64,000 nt of DNA from Streptomyces malaysiense (GCF_000980885.2 NZ_LBDA02000016.1:124001-188000), one strand, 5' to 3'. Shown: positions 54,712-63,686, counted from the stretch's first letter. Notes: generated from the sequence alone by a model not told the origin. Made by a program: numbers and translations.

Positions 54712-54893
54712 GTGACCGCAGGGGAGCGCGTTGTCGTTGTCGGGGCTGGGGTGGCTGGGCTCACCACTGCCGTCGTTCTCGCAGAGGCCGGGGCTTCGGT
54801 GCACGTGATCGCCGAGCAGGTGCCGGGGGCCACGTCGTCGGCGGCTGGGGCGATGTGGGGGCCTTACCTGGTCGAGCCGAAGGACAAGGTCGA
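54712..54893 (+). pseudogene. FAD-dependent D-amino-acid-oxidase-like gene, cut by IS3
   Basis: The frame begins VTAGERVVVVGAGVAGLTTAVVLAEAG (FAD dinucleotide fold) and runs to SSAAGAMWGPYLVEPKDKVDE, typical of DAAO N termini. At 54894 it meets the left end of an IS3 element. The remaining 250 or so residues are absent and not found on the other side. A TAGGAT box 7 bases before the GTG suggests a leaderless start. Confidence 0.82.
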
Positions 54894-54960
54894 TGAGGGG
54901 CCACGAAGTTTCCGGACAGGCATCCAATAGGGTTGTCCTGAACAAGGAAACGAGGAAGAA

Positions 54961-55251
54961 GTGGCGCCACCCAGTAAGTACTCGTCGGAGTTCCGTGAGG
55001 AAGCCGTCCAGATCGCATTGAGGTCCAGCAAGACGATCTCCGAAGTCGCCCGGGAGCTTGAACTGAACTCGGAGACGCTACGCGGCTGGGTGAAGAAGTA
55101 TCAGAAGCAGCACAAACCGGCCCCCGATGCGGAACTGACGATGAACGAGCGGGCGCGCCTGAAGGAACTCGAACGACGTAACCGTGAGCTGGAGATGGAA
55201 GTTACCTTCCTGAAAAAAGCCGCAGCGTACTTCGCGAAGGATCCCCGGTAG
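54961..55251 (+). CDS. IS3 transposase OrfA
   Basis: A 96-residue HTH protein: YSSEFREEAVQIALRSSKTISEVARELELNSETLRGWVKKY, then a leucine-zipper-like helix (ARLKELERRNRELEMEVTFLKKAAAYF). A GAAAAAAG run at 55211-55218 is a likely -1 frameshift site to make the OrfAB transposase. Confidence 0.92.
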   Translation: MAPPSKYSSEFREEAVQIALRSSKTISEVARELELNSETLRGWVKKYQKQHKPAPDAELTMNERARLKELERRNRELEMEVTFLKKAAAYFAKDPR

Positions 55252-55277
55252 CAAGCAAGTACGAGTTCATCGACGAG

Positions 55278-56141
55278 ATGCGGCTCGACACCGAGAAGTA
55301 CGCATACAGCGTCGAGTTCATGTGCGGTCGGCTCGGCGTCTCCAGATCCGGCTACTACGACTGGCGATCTCGCCCGGAATCCGCGACAGCTCAGCGGCGT
55401 GAAGAACTCAAATTGCTCATCGAGAAAGCCTTCGACATGTCCGACAGTACCTACGGGCACCGGCGCATCCAGGCTCAGCTGCACCGCTGGGGCGTCGCCG
55501 CGGGCGTGGAGCTGGTCCGCCGCCTCATGCGCGAACAGGGCCTGGTGCCCTGCCTGCCACGGCCGAAGAGGTTCAGCCTCACTCGGGCTGCGGCCGGCGA
55601 GGTGCCGGACCTCGTCGGCCGCGACTTCACTGCGGACGCGCCCGGAAAAAAACTCGTCGGCGACATTACTTATATCGCGACCGGGGAAGGCTGGCTGTAC
55701 CTCGCAACGGTCATCGACTGCTGCACGAAGGAAGTAATCGGCTATGCGATGGACGACAACTATCAAACTCCACTGATATCCAGGGAAATCCGCAACGCGG
55801 CACGGAACCGGCAGCTCTCGGCCGGTGCCATATTTCACTCCGACCGCGGAAGTAACTACATGTCAGCCGAGTTCGGGAAGACGCTCGACCGGTTCGGACT
55901 CCGCAGGTCTTCCGGTCGCACCGGGATCTGTTTCGACAACGCCATGGCCGAATCATTCTTCGGCGCCCTGAAGAACGAGCGTGTATCGAGGGTGGCTTAC
56001 CTGACCCGCGAAGCCGCCCGGCAGGACATCACTCGCTACATCGAATTCTGGTACAATCGCAAACGTCTCCATTCGGCGGTGGGTTACCGCCCTCCGCGCG
56101 AAGTCCACGCCGAGTACGAGAAGTTGCGAATCGCCGCGTGA
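55278..56141 (+). CDS. IS3 transposase OrfB (DDE integrase domain)
   Basis: A 287-residue part with the HTH_21 region (YGHRRIQAQLHRWG) and rve core: the Asp in VGDITYIATGEGWLYLATVID, the second in FHSDRGSNYMS, and the Glu in NAMAESFFGALKNE. It is intact and, with frameshifting, should be functional. Its 3' end overlaps the end of the truncated gene on the other strand. Confidence 0.93.
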   Translation: MRLDTEKYAYSVEFMCGRLGVSRSGYYDWRSRPESATAQRREELKLLIEKAFDMSDSTYGHRRIQAQLHRWGVAAGVELVRRLMREQGLVPCLPRPKRFSLTRAAAGEVPDLVGRDFTADAPGKKLVGDITYIATGEGWLYLATVIDCCTKEVIGYAMDDNYQTPLISREIRNAARNRQLSAGAIFHSDRGSNYMSAEFGKTLDRFGLRRSSGRTGICFDNAMAESFFGALKNERVSRVAYLTREAARQDITRYIEFWYNRKRLHSAVGYRPPREVHAEYEKLRIAA

Positions 56142-57760
56142 AACGAACGGCCAGAAGCCTGTCCGGGAAACGCGTGGCCCCTCAGTGCCGAAGGCTTCTC
56201 CTTCTCCGGCCGGTGCGGGTGCCAGCCATCGAGAAAGGGCCGTAGTTGATCTCCGGTCGGCTCCACGTGGAAGTCGAGAGCGGCCAGGCCCTTGCCGTTC
56301 ATGGTGGGGTCCAGCCGGTCGGCCTCCGCCTTCCCCCAAGCCGACCACTCTCGCAGCCTCTCGGCTTCGACGGCGTCGTCCGATGTCGCGGCGGCTTCGT
56401 CCAGAGCGCCGCAGAACACCCGGATTTCTCCGGCCACCTTCCACTGCTCCAGAGCTGTGCCGAAGCTCTCCGCCCGTACGGCGTGAACCGCCTTGATCGA
56501 CGCGGCACTGATGGCCGATTCCCACTCCCGCTGCTGGCGCTCCTGCCGCTCCGCTTCCAGACGACGACGCTCCGCCTCCTGCCGCTCCCGCTCCTCGCGC
56601 AGGCGCCGCTGCTCCGCCTCCCGTTCCAGCCGAGCCCGCTCCTGCTCCTCCGCGCGCGCCTTCAGCGCCCGGAAGACCGAACCGACCTGCTCCTCCAACG
56701 GCTTCGTGGCGGTGTCGGCCCATTCCTTCTTCCAGCCGTAGCTGTGGCCGTAGCCGTAGCCCGAGTGCTGGCTGATCAGCAGTTCAAGCTCGCCGGATGG
56801 CTCGAACCTGTGCGCTGGCGTCACCCGCTGCCAGTCGTACGTGCGGCGGCCCGGCTGCTTGGGCACGTACCGGACCTGCTTCTGCCGTTCGCGGAAGCCG
56901 ACCTCGTACGTCCTGCCGTGAATGGTGAGCAGGGGCCTGGGCTGCTTGGGCTTCTTGGACACAGTGATCTCGCCGTGGCGGGCGAGTGCCTGCTCGGCGA
57001 GGAGCCGGAGCAGCGAGAGGACTCGCGGCAGGACCTCCTCCGAGATCTCGAAGGCGCTGTGGTCCGCAGTGACAGCGGCGATCACGTCCTCGACATCGCT
57101 GATCACCCGGCTGCGCGCCAGCCGGATCCGGTTCCACTCGGTGTCGTCCTCACCCGACACCCTGAGCAGACCGAGGAAGAAGTCCCCCTTCGCCCGGCCG
57201 CTGTACTTCAGGTGGTACCCGTCGGGCGCACACTGCCGGGCTGCGTCGAAGGCCCTGCGATAGCGGGCTCGCTCCTGGTCGCTGGGGTTCGGGATCCGGA
57301 GGAACCGCCCAGCCTGCTGCACCTCCGCGATCAAGGCGCCCCCGATTTCCGCCGACGACGCCTGCGGGGGCTTGGCGGCGCGTTGCGGCGCCGGCTTCGT
57401 CTTGGACGGAGCTGTTTCTCGCTTCTGCGGAGGAGGGGCCGGTCGTGTCCGTTGCTCGGAACCCGCCGACCGCTGCTTGCGCGGAGCCGGTTTCGGCCGG
57501 TCCGGGTGATGGTCGTGTTCCAGGTAGAAGTGCCCCGCGTCAGTGATCTCCGCCTGCCACTTCCCGTCCTGCTTGGGCATGGTGATCAGGTGCCGCTCCT
57601 TGAGCGCGCGGGCGGTGAGAGCGAGCTCGGGGCTCTCCGACGTGACTGGGTCGGTACCGTCCCCGATACGGGTGAGGAGTGCGAGTTGCCGGTCGTTTAA
57701 CGGAGACCATCGGTGCATGTCGATCGTCGTACTGTCTGAGGTCTCCTCGGCACAAGCCAT
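56084..57760 (-). CDS. Att-proximal coiled-coil protein, C terminus replaced by IS3 sequence
   Basis: About 558 residues from MACAEETSDSTT. N-terminal winged-helix-like part (LNDRQLALLTRIGDGT ... LTARALKERHLITMPKQDGKWQAEIT), a Lys/Pro-rich linker, a central domain (LRIPNPSDQERARYRRAFDAARQC), and a long charged coiled coil (EEQERARLEREAEQRRLREERERQEAERR). From about 56184 on, the frame reads IS3 end sequence, so the natural C terminus is lost. A second, more damaged copy lies at 35119-37917. The frame is open upstream to 57889. Function unknown. Confidence 0.7.
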   Translation of the reverse strand: MACAEETSDSTTIDMHRWSPLNDRQLALLTRIGDGTDPVTSESPELALTARALKERHLITMPKQDGKWQAEITDAGHFYLEHDHHPDRPKPAPRKQRSAGSEQRTRPAPPPQKRETAPSKTKPAPQRAAKPPQASSAEIGGALIAEVQQAGRFLRIPNPSDQERARYRRAFDAARQCAPDGYHLKYSGRAKGDFFLGLLRVSGEDDTEWNRIRLARSRVISDVEDVIAAVTADHSAFEISEEVLPRVLSLLRLLAEQALARHGEITVSKKPKQPRPLLTIHGRTYEVGFRERQKQVRYVPKQPGRRTYDWQRVTPAHRFEPSGELELLISQHSGYGYGHSYGWKKEWADTATKPLEEQVGSVFRALKARAEEQERARLEREAEQRRLREERERQEAERRRLEAERQERQQREWESAISAASIKAVHAVRAESFGTALEQWKVAGEIRVFCGALDEAAATSDDAVEAERLREWSAWGKAEADRLDPTMNGKGLAALDFHVEPTGDQLRPFLDGWHPHRPEKEKPSALRGHAFPGQASGRSFHAAIRNFSYSAWTSRGGR

Positions 57761-57984
57761 GGGGTGACTCTCGCTGGGCGCGTGCGGCGCACCGCTGCTG
57801 GAGGGCGAGTCCTTCTCGCTGGGAGCCCCCGGGGAGCCGTTCCCCGAAGTCGGCCCCCAAACGGCTCCCAAGACGGGCCCGCAAAGCAAATCAGGCCCGG
57901 TGCTGATCTCTCAGCACCGGGCCTGACCTGGTGTTACGGCTGTCGGGGTGGCGGGATTTGAACCCACGACCTCTTCGTCCCGAA
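57702..57984. repeat. Right copy of the 283-bp direct repeat
   Basis: Same sequence as 37859-38141 apart from the single difference noted there. It overlaps the 5' end of the att-proximal gene, the 16-bp terminator at 57891-57926 and the 3' part of tRNA-Pro. Confidence 0.93.
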
Positions 57985-58016
57985 CGAAGCGCGCTGCCAA
58001 GCTGCGCTACACCCCG
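57943..58016 (-). tRNA. tRNA-Pro (anticodon CGG)
   Basis: A full cloverleaf on the minus strand: acceptor CGGGGTG, D arm with GCGC stem, anticodon arm CTTCG-TTCGGGA-CGAAG, T arm GTGGG-TTCAAAT-CCCGC, and discriminator A. CCA is not encoded. It is the integration site for the neighbouring elements and remains intact at the right boundary of the island. Confidence 0.97.
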
Positions 58017-58083
58017 ATGTCACTGCTTGTCGCGGCGACGTCGTTTACTTTAGCCCACTGGGGGCCAGGAAACGAAATCCGAT

Positions 58084-58812
58084 TCAGAGGTGGCGGCGGA
58101 TCGGGGTCGGGCGGGTGTGGTCGAGGGCGACGAGGAGGGTGGCCAGGGCGTAGGTCGCGAGGCCCAGGAGGAGGGCGTTGGCCAGGGTGAGGCGGTAGCC
58201 GTGGGCGGCGGGGTTCAGGAAGGGGTAGAGGTAGGGGGCGCCGCGGGTGAGGTAGAAGGCCAGGTAGGCCAGGGGGTAGAGGAGCCAGGTGGTGGCCTGG
58301 TGCAGGTGCAGCCGGGGCGCCGGGGTCAGGAACAGCCAGTCCAGCAGGGCCGCCGCGGGGGCCACCGTGTGCAGGAGCTGGAGGGTGATCCACTGCGTGT
58401 GCCAGCGCTCCGGGGGCGTCGAGAGAGTCGTCATGGAGAACGGGGTCCGGGCCAGGAGCAGGTGGTACGTCAGCGCGGACACCAGGGCGTACAGCAGGGC
58501 CGCGCCGGTCAGCCACGACGGGAGGGCGCGGTGGGCCCGCCAGGCGCGGGACGCCGCCAGGAACATGGTCACGGCCAGGATCGCGCTCGCCTGCGTGCCG
58601 AAGTAGCTCAGCGCGTGTGCCGGGGTGCTCCGCAGCGCGGCGAGAGCCACGCCCGCCGCCGCGACCAGCGCCGTCAGCAGGCGGAACACCGCGGCCCGGG
58701 GGCGGTGGAACGGGGCCAGCACCGCCCTGGCCGGCGCCGGGGAACGCGAGAACAGGGGGGATGCCGGGACCGGGGGCAGGCCCGGGATCTCCCTGGGTAT
58801 CTGGGCGGTCAT
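58084..58812 (-). CDS. Pr6Pr-family membrane protein
   Basis: A 242-residue protein with six predicted helices, including FRLLTALVAAAGVALAAL, FGTQASAILAVTMFLAA, TLQLLHTVAPAAALLDWLFL and WLLYPLAYLAFYLTRG. The LLDWLF and YPLxY motifs match the Pr6Pr / FAR-17a-like family of unknown function. It is the first chromosomal gene right of the island. Confidence 0.8.
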   Translation of the reverse strand: MTAQIPREIPGLPPVPASPLFSRSPAPARAVLAPFHRPRAAVFRLLTALVAAAGVALAALRSTPAHALSYFGTQASAILAVTMFLAASRAWRAHRALPSWLTGAALLYALVSALTYHLLLARTPFSMTTLSTPPERWHTQWITLQLLHTVAPAAALLDWLFLTPAPRLHLHQATTWLLYPLAYLAFYLTRGAPYLYPFLNPAAHGYRLTLANALLLGLATYALATLLVALDHTRPTPIRRHL

Positions 58813-58867
58813 GCCCTCACGCTAGGAAGGGTCGACCGTGAGGGCCATGTGGGCTACGCCAGGTGAG

Positions 58868-59794
58868 TTACGACCTCGGCACCAGCGTCAGCAGCGTCGC
58901 CTCCGGGGGGCAGGCGAAGCGGACCGGGGTGTAGCGGTTGGTGCCGCAGCCCGCCGAGACGTGCAGGTAGGAGGTGCGGCCCTCCGCCGTGTGCGTGGAC
59001 AGGCCCTTCACCCGGTCGGTGTCCAGGTCGCAGTTGGTGACCAGGGCGCCGTAGAAGGGGATGCACAGCTGTCCGCCGTGCGTGTGGCCGGCCAGGATCA
59101 GCGGGTAGTCGTCCGCCGCGAAGGCGTCCAGGACGCGCAGGTAGGGAGCGTGGACCACGCCGAGCGAGAAGTCGTACGACGCCGTCGGACCGCCGGCCAC
59201 CTCGGCGTAGCGGTCGCGCTTGATGTGGGGGTCGTCCAGGCCGGTCAGCCCGATCGACACGCCGTCGATCTTCAGGGCGCCGCGGGTGTTGGTCAGATTC
59301 ACCCAGCCCGCCTCGTCGAAGCCGTCCCGCAGGTCCTCCCACGGGTTGTGGATCGCGCCGACCGCAGGCGCGTTGCCGTTCAGTCCGTGGCGGCCGCTCG
59401 CCTTCTCCATCAAGTAGCGGGCGGGGTTGCGGAGTTTGGGGCCGTAGTAGTCGTTGGAGCCGAAGACGTACGCCCCCGGGAACTCCATCAGCGGGCCCAG
59501 CGCGTCCAGGACCTCCGGGACGCCCTCCGGGTCCGACAGGTTGTCGCCCGTGTTGATCACGAAGTCCGGGCGCAGGCCCGCCAGCGAGCGCAGCCAGCAC
59601 TGCTTCTTGCGCTGGCCGCCGACCATGTGGATGTCGGAGACCTGGAGCACGCGCAGCGGATGCATGCCCGGCGGCAGGACGGGGACGGTCACCCGTCGCA
59701 GGCGGAAGGAGCGGGCCTCGAAGCCCACCGAGTACGCCAGGCCGGCGGCGCCTGCCGCCATGATTCCCAGGGGAATTCCGTATCGCGCGCGCAT
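58868..59794 (-). CDS. Membrane-anchored metallophosphoesterase
   Basis: A 308-residue phosphoesterase of the YkuE type. An N-terminal helix (YGIPLGIMAAGAAGLAYSV) is followed by VLQVSDIHMVGGQ, INTGDNLSDPEG, FGSNDYYGP (GNHD variant) and LAGHTHGGQLCIP, which bind the two metals. It is divergent from the GatB/YqeY gene. Confidence 0.93.
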   Translation of the reverse strand: MRARYGIPLGIMAAGAAGLAYSVGFEARSFRLRRVTVPVLPPGMHPLRVLQVSDIHMVGGQRKKQCWLRSLAGLRPDFVINTGDNLSDPEGVPEVLDALGPLMEFPGAYVFGSNDYYGPKLRNPARYLMEKASGRHGLNGNAPAVGAIHNPWEDLRDGFDEAGWVNLTNTRGALKIDGVSIGLTGLDDPHIKRDRYAEVAGGPTASYDFSLGVVHAPYLRVLDAFAADDYPLILAGHTHGGQLCIPFYGALVTNCDLDTDRVKGLSTHTAEGRTSYLHVSAGCGTNRYTPVRFACPPEATLLTLVPRS

Positions 59795-59888
59795 ATGACC
59801 ATCGTGTCAGACCGCGGCCGCACACCGAGAACGCCCGCCCGCTAAATCGGCGGGCGTCCGACGCCCCGCACCTGAGACAATCGACCAC

Positions 59889-60356
59889 ATGACCACCACG
59901 CTCAAGTCGAAGCTCCAGGACGACCTCAACGCCGCGATCAAGGAGCGCAACGAGCTCCGCTCCTCGACGCTCCGGCTGACCCTCTCGGCGATCACCAATG
60001 AGGAGGTCGCGGGCAAGGAGAAGCGGGAGCTGTCCGACGACGAGGTCCTCAAGGTGATCACCCGCGAGGCGAAGAAGCGCCGCGAGGCGGCCGACGCCTT
60101 CGCGAAGGGCGGCCGTGCCGAGTCGGCCGAGCGCGAGAAGGCGGAGGGCGAGGTGCTCGCCGAGTACCTGCCCCAGCAGCTGTCCGACGAGGAGCTGGAC
60201 GCGATCGTCGCCCAGGCCGTCGCGGAGGCCAGGGCGGCGGGTGCCGAGGGGCCGCGGGCCATGGGTGCCGTCATGAAGATCGTGAACCCCAAGGTGGCCG
60301 GGCAGGCCGAGGGCGGCCGTGTCGCCGCCGCGGTGAAGAAGCTCCTCCAGGGCTGA
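59889..60356 (+). CDS. GatB/YqeY domain protein
   Basis: A 155-residue all-helical protein (LKSKLQDDLNAAIKERNELRSSTLRLTLSAITNEEV ... AEYLPQQLSDEELDAIVAQAVAEA ... MGAVMKIVNPKVAGQAEGG). It matches the stand-alone YqeY proteins related to the tail of GatB; a link to tRNA-dependent amidation is suspected but not proven. Confidence 0.95.
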   Translation: MTTTLKSKLQDDLNAAIKERNELRSSTLRLTLSAITNEEVAGKEKRELSDDEVLKVITREAKKRREAADAFAKGGRAESAEREKAEGEVLAEYLPQQLSDEELDAIVAQAVAEARAAGAEGPRAMGAVMKIVNPKVAGQAEGGRVAAAVKKLLQG

Positions 60357-60543
60357 CCCCGAGGTTCCAGGGCTGGCCCGAGAGTCGCAGGTCGTCGCAG
60401 GTCGGATCACCTGGACGGGCCCCGTGGACGGACCGAGCCGGCGGACCGAGCCGGTAGTGGTACGAGGAAGGGGCCGCACCCCCGGTCGAGGGTGCGGCCC
60501 CGTCGTCGTTCGTACCGCCGGTGCGCGTGTCTCTCGGGGACTC

Positions 60544-62853
60544 CTAGCGGCGGCCGCCGGTCCCTCCGACCGCCCGGCCGTTCGGCCCGCCGTTCGTCTG
60601 CCCCTGGATGATGCCGGCGGGCGGGGTCGGCACCGCGCCGCCGATGTCACCGGTGCCGCCGCCCGTCGTGCCGCCGAGCAGGCCGCCGATCAGCTGTCCG
60701 GGGCCGCCGCCGTTGGCGCCCCCCGTGGCGCCGTGCTGACGGCCGTTGCCCTGTCCCTGGTGGTTGTCGCCGGAGCCGTTGTCGTCCGGGATGTCGACCA
60801 GGTGGAAGTCCTGCACCGGCTTGCCCTCCAGGGCGCCGTTCATCATGTCGCGCCAGATCGGGCCGGGGACCTCACCGCCGTAGACCTTGGCGTGCGGGAT
60901 ACCGCCGATGGTGATGTTGATCATGTGGCGCCGGTGCTGCGGGTCGCCGACCCAGACCGCGCCCGCCATGTTCGGGGTGTAGCCGACGAACCAGGCGGCG
61001 TAGCGCTCGTCCGTCGTACCGGTCTTGCCCGCGCTCGGGCGGTCGCCGAGGCCCGCCTCCTGGCCGGTGCCGTCCTCGACCACGCCCTTGAGGAGCGTGC
61101 TGACGGTGTCCGCCGTCTTCTCGGACATCGCGCGCGAGCAGGTCGAACGCGGCACCGGCAGGGACTTCACCCGGCTGCCGGTCGTCTGGGTGACCGAATC
61201 GATGGCGACCGGGGTGCAGTACATGCCGCGCGAGGCGAAGGTGGCGTACGCGTTCGCCATCGTCAGCGGGGACATCTCCTGGGTGCCGAGCGCGATCGAG
61301 GGGGCCTGGTCGATCTGGCGGCCGTCGGCGCGCGCCACGCCCATCTTCTTCGCCATGTCGATCACCGGGCAGATGCCGATGTCGCTGATCAGCTGCACGT
61401 AGTAGGTGTTGACCGACTTGGCGGTCGCCTCTTTCATGCCGTACGGCCCGTGCTCCGACTCGCTCTCGTTGGTCAGCTTGGCCGGCTTGGCCGGGTCGTT
61501 GCGCCAGGACTTGCCGTCGCAGGCGGCCACCGGGCTCGGGTACGGCATCTCGTACGGCGACGAGTACTGCTGTGTCGGGGACTTGCCGCCCTCGATCGCG
61601 GCCGCCGCGACGATCGGTTTGAACGTGGAACCGGGCTGGTAGCCCGCGCCGCCGCCCATGCCCTGGTTCACCGACAGGTTGATCTGGGTCTCGTTCGTGC
61701 CGAAGCCGTACGGCCGGGACTGGCCCATGGCGAGGATCTTGCCGGTGCCGGGCTCGACGATCGTCGCGGCCGTCGCCACCTGGTCGGACTTGTAGACGTG
61801 CTCCTTGATGGACTTCTGCACGGACTGCTGGGCCTGCGGGTCGAGCGTCGTACGGATCGTCAGACCGCCCTGGTTCCACAGCTTCGCGCGCGCCTCCCTG
61901 GTCTTGCCGAAGACCGGGTCGGTGAGGAAGACCTCGCGCACGTAGTCGCAGAAGAAGCCGGCGCCCTGGACCGCGGTGATGCAGCCGTTCTTGGGCCGGC
62001 TGGGCTTGAGCCCGAGCGGCTCGCGCTTGGCCTGGGCGGCCTCCTGCGGGGAGATGTCGCCCAGTTCCGCCATGCGCTGGAGCACGACGTTGCGGCGCTT
62101 GGTGGCCTCCGCCTCGTCGTTGACCGGGTCGTAGCGGCTCGGGGACTGCACGATGCCGGCCAGCAGCGCGGACTCCTGGAGGTTCAGGTCCTTGGCGTGC
62201 TTGGAGAAGTACCGCTCGGAGGCGGCCTCCACGCCGTACGCCTGCTCGCCGAAGAAGGTGATGTTCAGGTAGTTCTCGAGGATCTTCTTCTTGCCGAGCT
62301 GTTCCTCGATCTGGATCGCGTACTTCAGCTCGCGGACCTTGCGGCCCAGGGTCTGCTGGGTGGCCTCGGCGACCTTCGTCGGGTCGTCGCCGGCCTCCTC
62401 GATGAAGTAGTTCTTCACCAGCTGCTGGGTGAGCGTGGAGGCGCCCTGCGCGACTCCGCCCTCCTGCGCGTTCTTGTTCAGGGCGCGCAGCACGCCCTTG
62501 AGGTCGATCGCGCCGTGCTGGTAGAAGCGCGAGTCCTCGATCGCGACGATCGCCTTCTGCATGTACGGCGAGATGTCCTTGAGATCGACCACCGTGCGGT
62601 CCCTGCTGTACACGCTCGCGATCTGCGCGCCCTTGGCGTCCAGGATCGTCGTGCGCTGACTGAGCTGGGGACTCTTCAGGTTGGCCGGGATCTCGTCGAA
62701 GCTCTTGACCGAGCCCTTGGCCGCGAGGCCCAGGGCACCGGCCGCGGGCAGTGCGATGCCGGCCATCACAGCTCCCGCGAGCACACTGACACCGAGGAAC
62801 TTCGCGGCCTGCTGCAACGGCGACAGACCACCGCCCGAGCGCTTCTTTGGCAT
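60544..62853 (-). CDS. Class A penicillin-binding protein
   Basis: A 769-residue bifunctional cell-wall synthase. A short cytoplasmic tail and one helix (FLGVSVLAGAVMAGIALPAAGAL) are followed by the glycosyltransferase (EDSRFYQHGAIDLKGVLRA, GASTLTQQLVKNY) and the transpeptidase (STFKPIV with the Ser, SVN, KTGTTD). The C-terminal 70 residues are Gly-rich. A TAGGCT box (62860-62865) lies 6 bases before the ATG with no ribosome-binding site, suggesting a leaderless mRNA. Confidence 0.95.
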   Translation of the reverse strand: MPKKRSGGGLSPLQQAAKFLGVSVLAGAVMAGIALPAAGALGLAAKGSVKSFDEIPANLKSPQLSQRTTILDAKGAQIASVYSRDRTVVDLKDISPYMQKAIVAIEDSRFYQHGAIDLKGVLRALNKNAQEGGVAQGASTLTQQLVKNYFIEEAGDDPTKVAEATQQTLGRKVRELKYAIQIEEQLGKKKILENYLNITFFGEQAYGVEAASERYFSKHAKDLNLQESALLAGIVQSPSRYDPVNDEAEATKRRNVVLQRMAELGDISPQEAAQAKREPLGLKPSRPKNGCITAVQGAGFFCDYVREVFLTDPVFGKTREARAKLWNQGGLTIRTTLDPQAQQSVQKSIKEHVYKSDQVATAATIVEPGTGKILAMGQSRPYGFGTNETQINLSVNQGMGGGAGYQPGSTFKPIVAAAAIEGGKSPTQQYSSPYEMPYPSPVAACDGKSWRNDPAKPAKLTNESESEHGPYGMKEATAKSVNTYYVQLISDIGICPVIDMAKKMGVARADGRQIDQAPSIALGTQEMSPLTMANAYATFASRGMYCTPVAIDSVTQTTGSRVKSLPVPRSTCSRAMSEKTADTVSTLLKGVVEDGTGQEAGLGDRPSAGKTGTTDERYAAWFVGYTPNMAGAVWVGDPQHRRHMINITIGGIPHAKVYGGEVPGPIWRDMMNGALEGKPVQDFHLVDIPDDNGSGDNHQGQGNGRQHGATGGANGGGPGQLIGGLLGGTTGGGTGDIGGAVPTPPAGIIQGQTNGGPNGRAVGGTGGRR

Positions 62854-63347
62854 GGGGGCAGCCTAATCCGTACTCCTGAGCGTTTTGAGGGAGCGGCTTG
62901 CCTTCGGGATGTTCCGGAACCGGTTCGAGACCCCGCGCACCGCCTGACCTGCCTACGTTTCCATTTCCCGGACAGGCGCGCAGCCCTTGGCCTAAGCTGC
63001 TCCCAACTGTCACAGCGGTGCGGCCCCGTACCACTCCGTCCGGCGTCCCGAATCGTTGCGAACCACCCGAGTGGTGTGCGGAGGCGTGTCCGATTGCGCC
63101 TCGTGTGTCACCTGGTGCCCGCTGTGGCACACCGTAGCTGTCCTGGTTTGCCGGGATGGTCGCACATGTCGCCAGCTCACTCCCGCGGGTGATCTGCCGC
63201 TTACCCATAGTCCGTTCGGGCCATTCAAGATTGGGCCCGACGGGGGTGTTGCGCTGTGCCCACCTTCCGTAACGTCCTCAACTGGCGGCGGTGAATATGC
63301 CGCTGCCGCCGTGGGGGAGCCTCGATTCGGGAGAGGACGGCGCCGGT
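62854..63347. other. Intergenic region between the PBP gene and wblA
   Basis: A 494-base gap between divergent genes. Apart from the -10-like box of the PBP gene I can assign no operator or RNA. A long regulatory region before wblA would fit its developmental control, but no binding site is claimed. Confidence 0.5.
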
Positions 63348-63686
63348 ATGGGCTGGGTAACCGACTGGAGTGCGCAGGCTGCCTGCCGCACTACCGATCC
63401 GGATGAACTGTTCGTTCAAGGAGCAGCGCAGAACAGAGCCAAGGCGGTGTGCACCGGATGTCCGGTACGCACCGAGTGCCTGGCGGACGCGCTGGACAAT
63501 CGCGTCGAGTTCGGCGTGTGGGGAGGCATGACCGAGCGGGAGCGCCGCGCACTGCTGCGCCGCCGGCCCACGGTGACCTCCTGGCGCAGGCTGCTGGAGA
63601 CCGCCCGCTCGGAGTACGAGCGCGGCACCGGGTTCGTGAGCCTCGACAGCGACGAGGTCTACGAGAACTACGCGGCGGTGAGCTGA
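63348..63686 (+). CDS. wblA: WhiB-like iron-sulfur regulator WblA
   Basis: A 112-residue Wbl protein. It has the four cluster Cys residues (AACRTT, VCTGCPVRTEC), the turn motif GVWGGMTERERRALLRR and the C-terminal VYENYAAVS. The sequence, as far as I remember it, closely matches S. coelicolor WblA, a pleiotropic regulator that lowers antibiotic production and is needed for aerial development. GAGAGGA lies 10 bases before the ATG. Confidence 0.95.
   Translation: MGWVTDWSAQAACRTTDPDELFVQGAAQNRAKAVCTGCPVRTECLADALDNRVEFGVWGGMTERERRALLRRRPTVTSWRRLLETARSEYERGTGFVSLDSDEVYENYAAVS

Larger units (their letters stand above)
54894..56184 (+). mobile_element. Complete IS3-family insertion sequence
   Basis: A 1291-bp element. 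Both ends begin TGAGGGGCCACG and share a GGACAGGC block (54894-54921 and 56157-56184). It contains orfA and orfB with an A6 slippage site between them. No target duplication is visible (TCGA on the left, GTGC on the right), so flanking sequence was probably lost after insertion. Confidence 0.9.
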
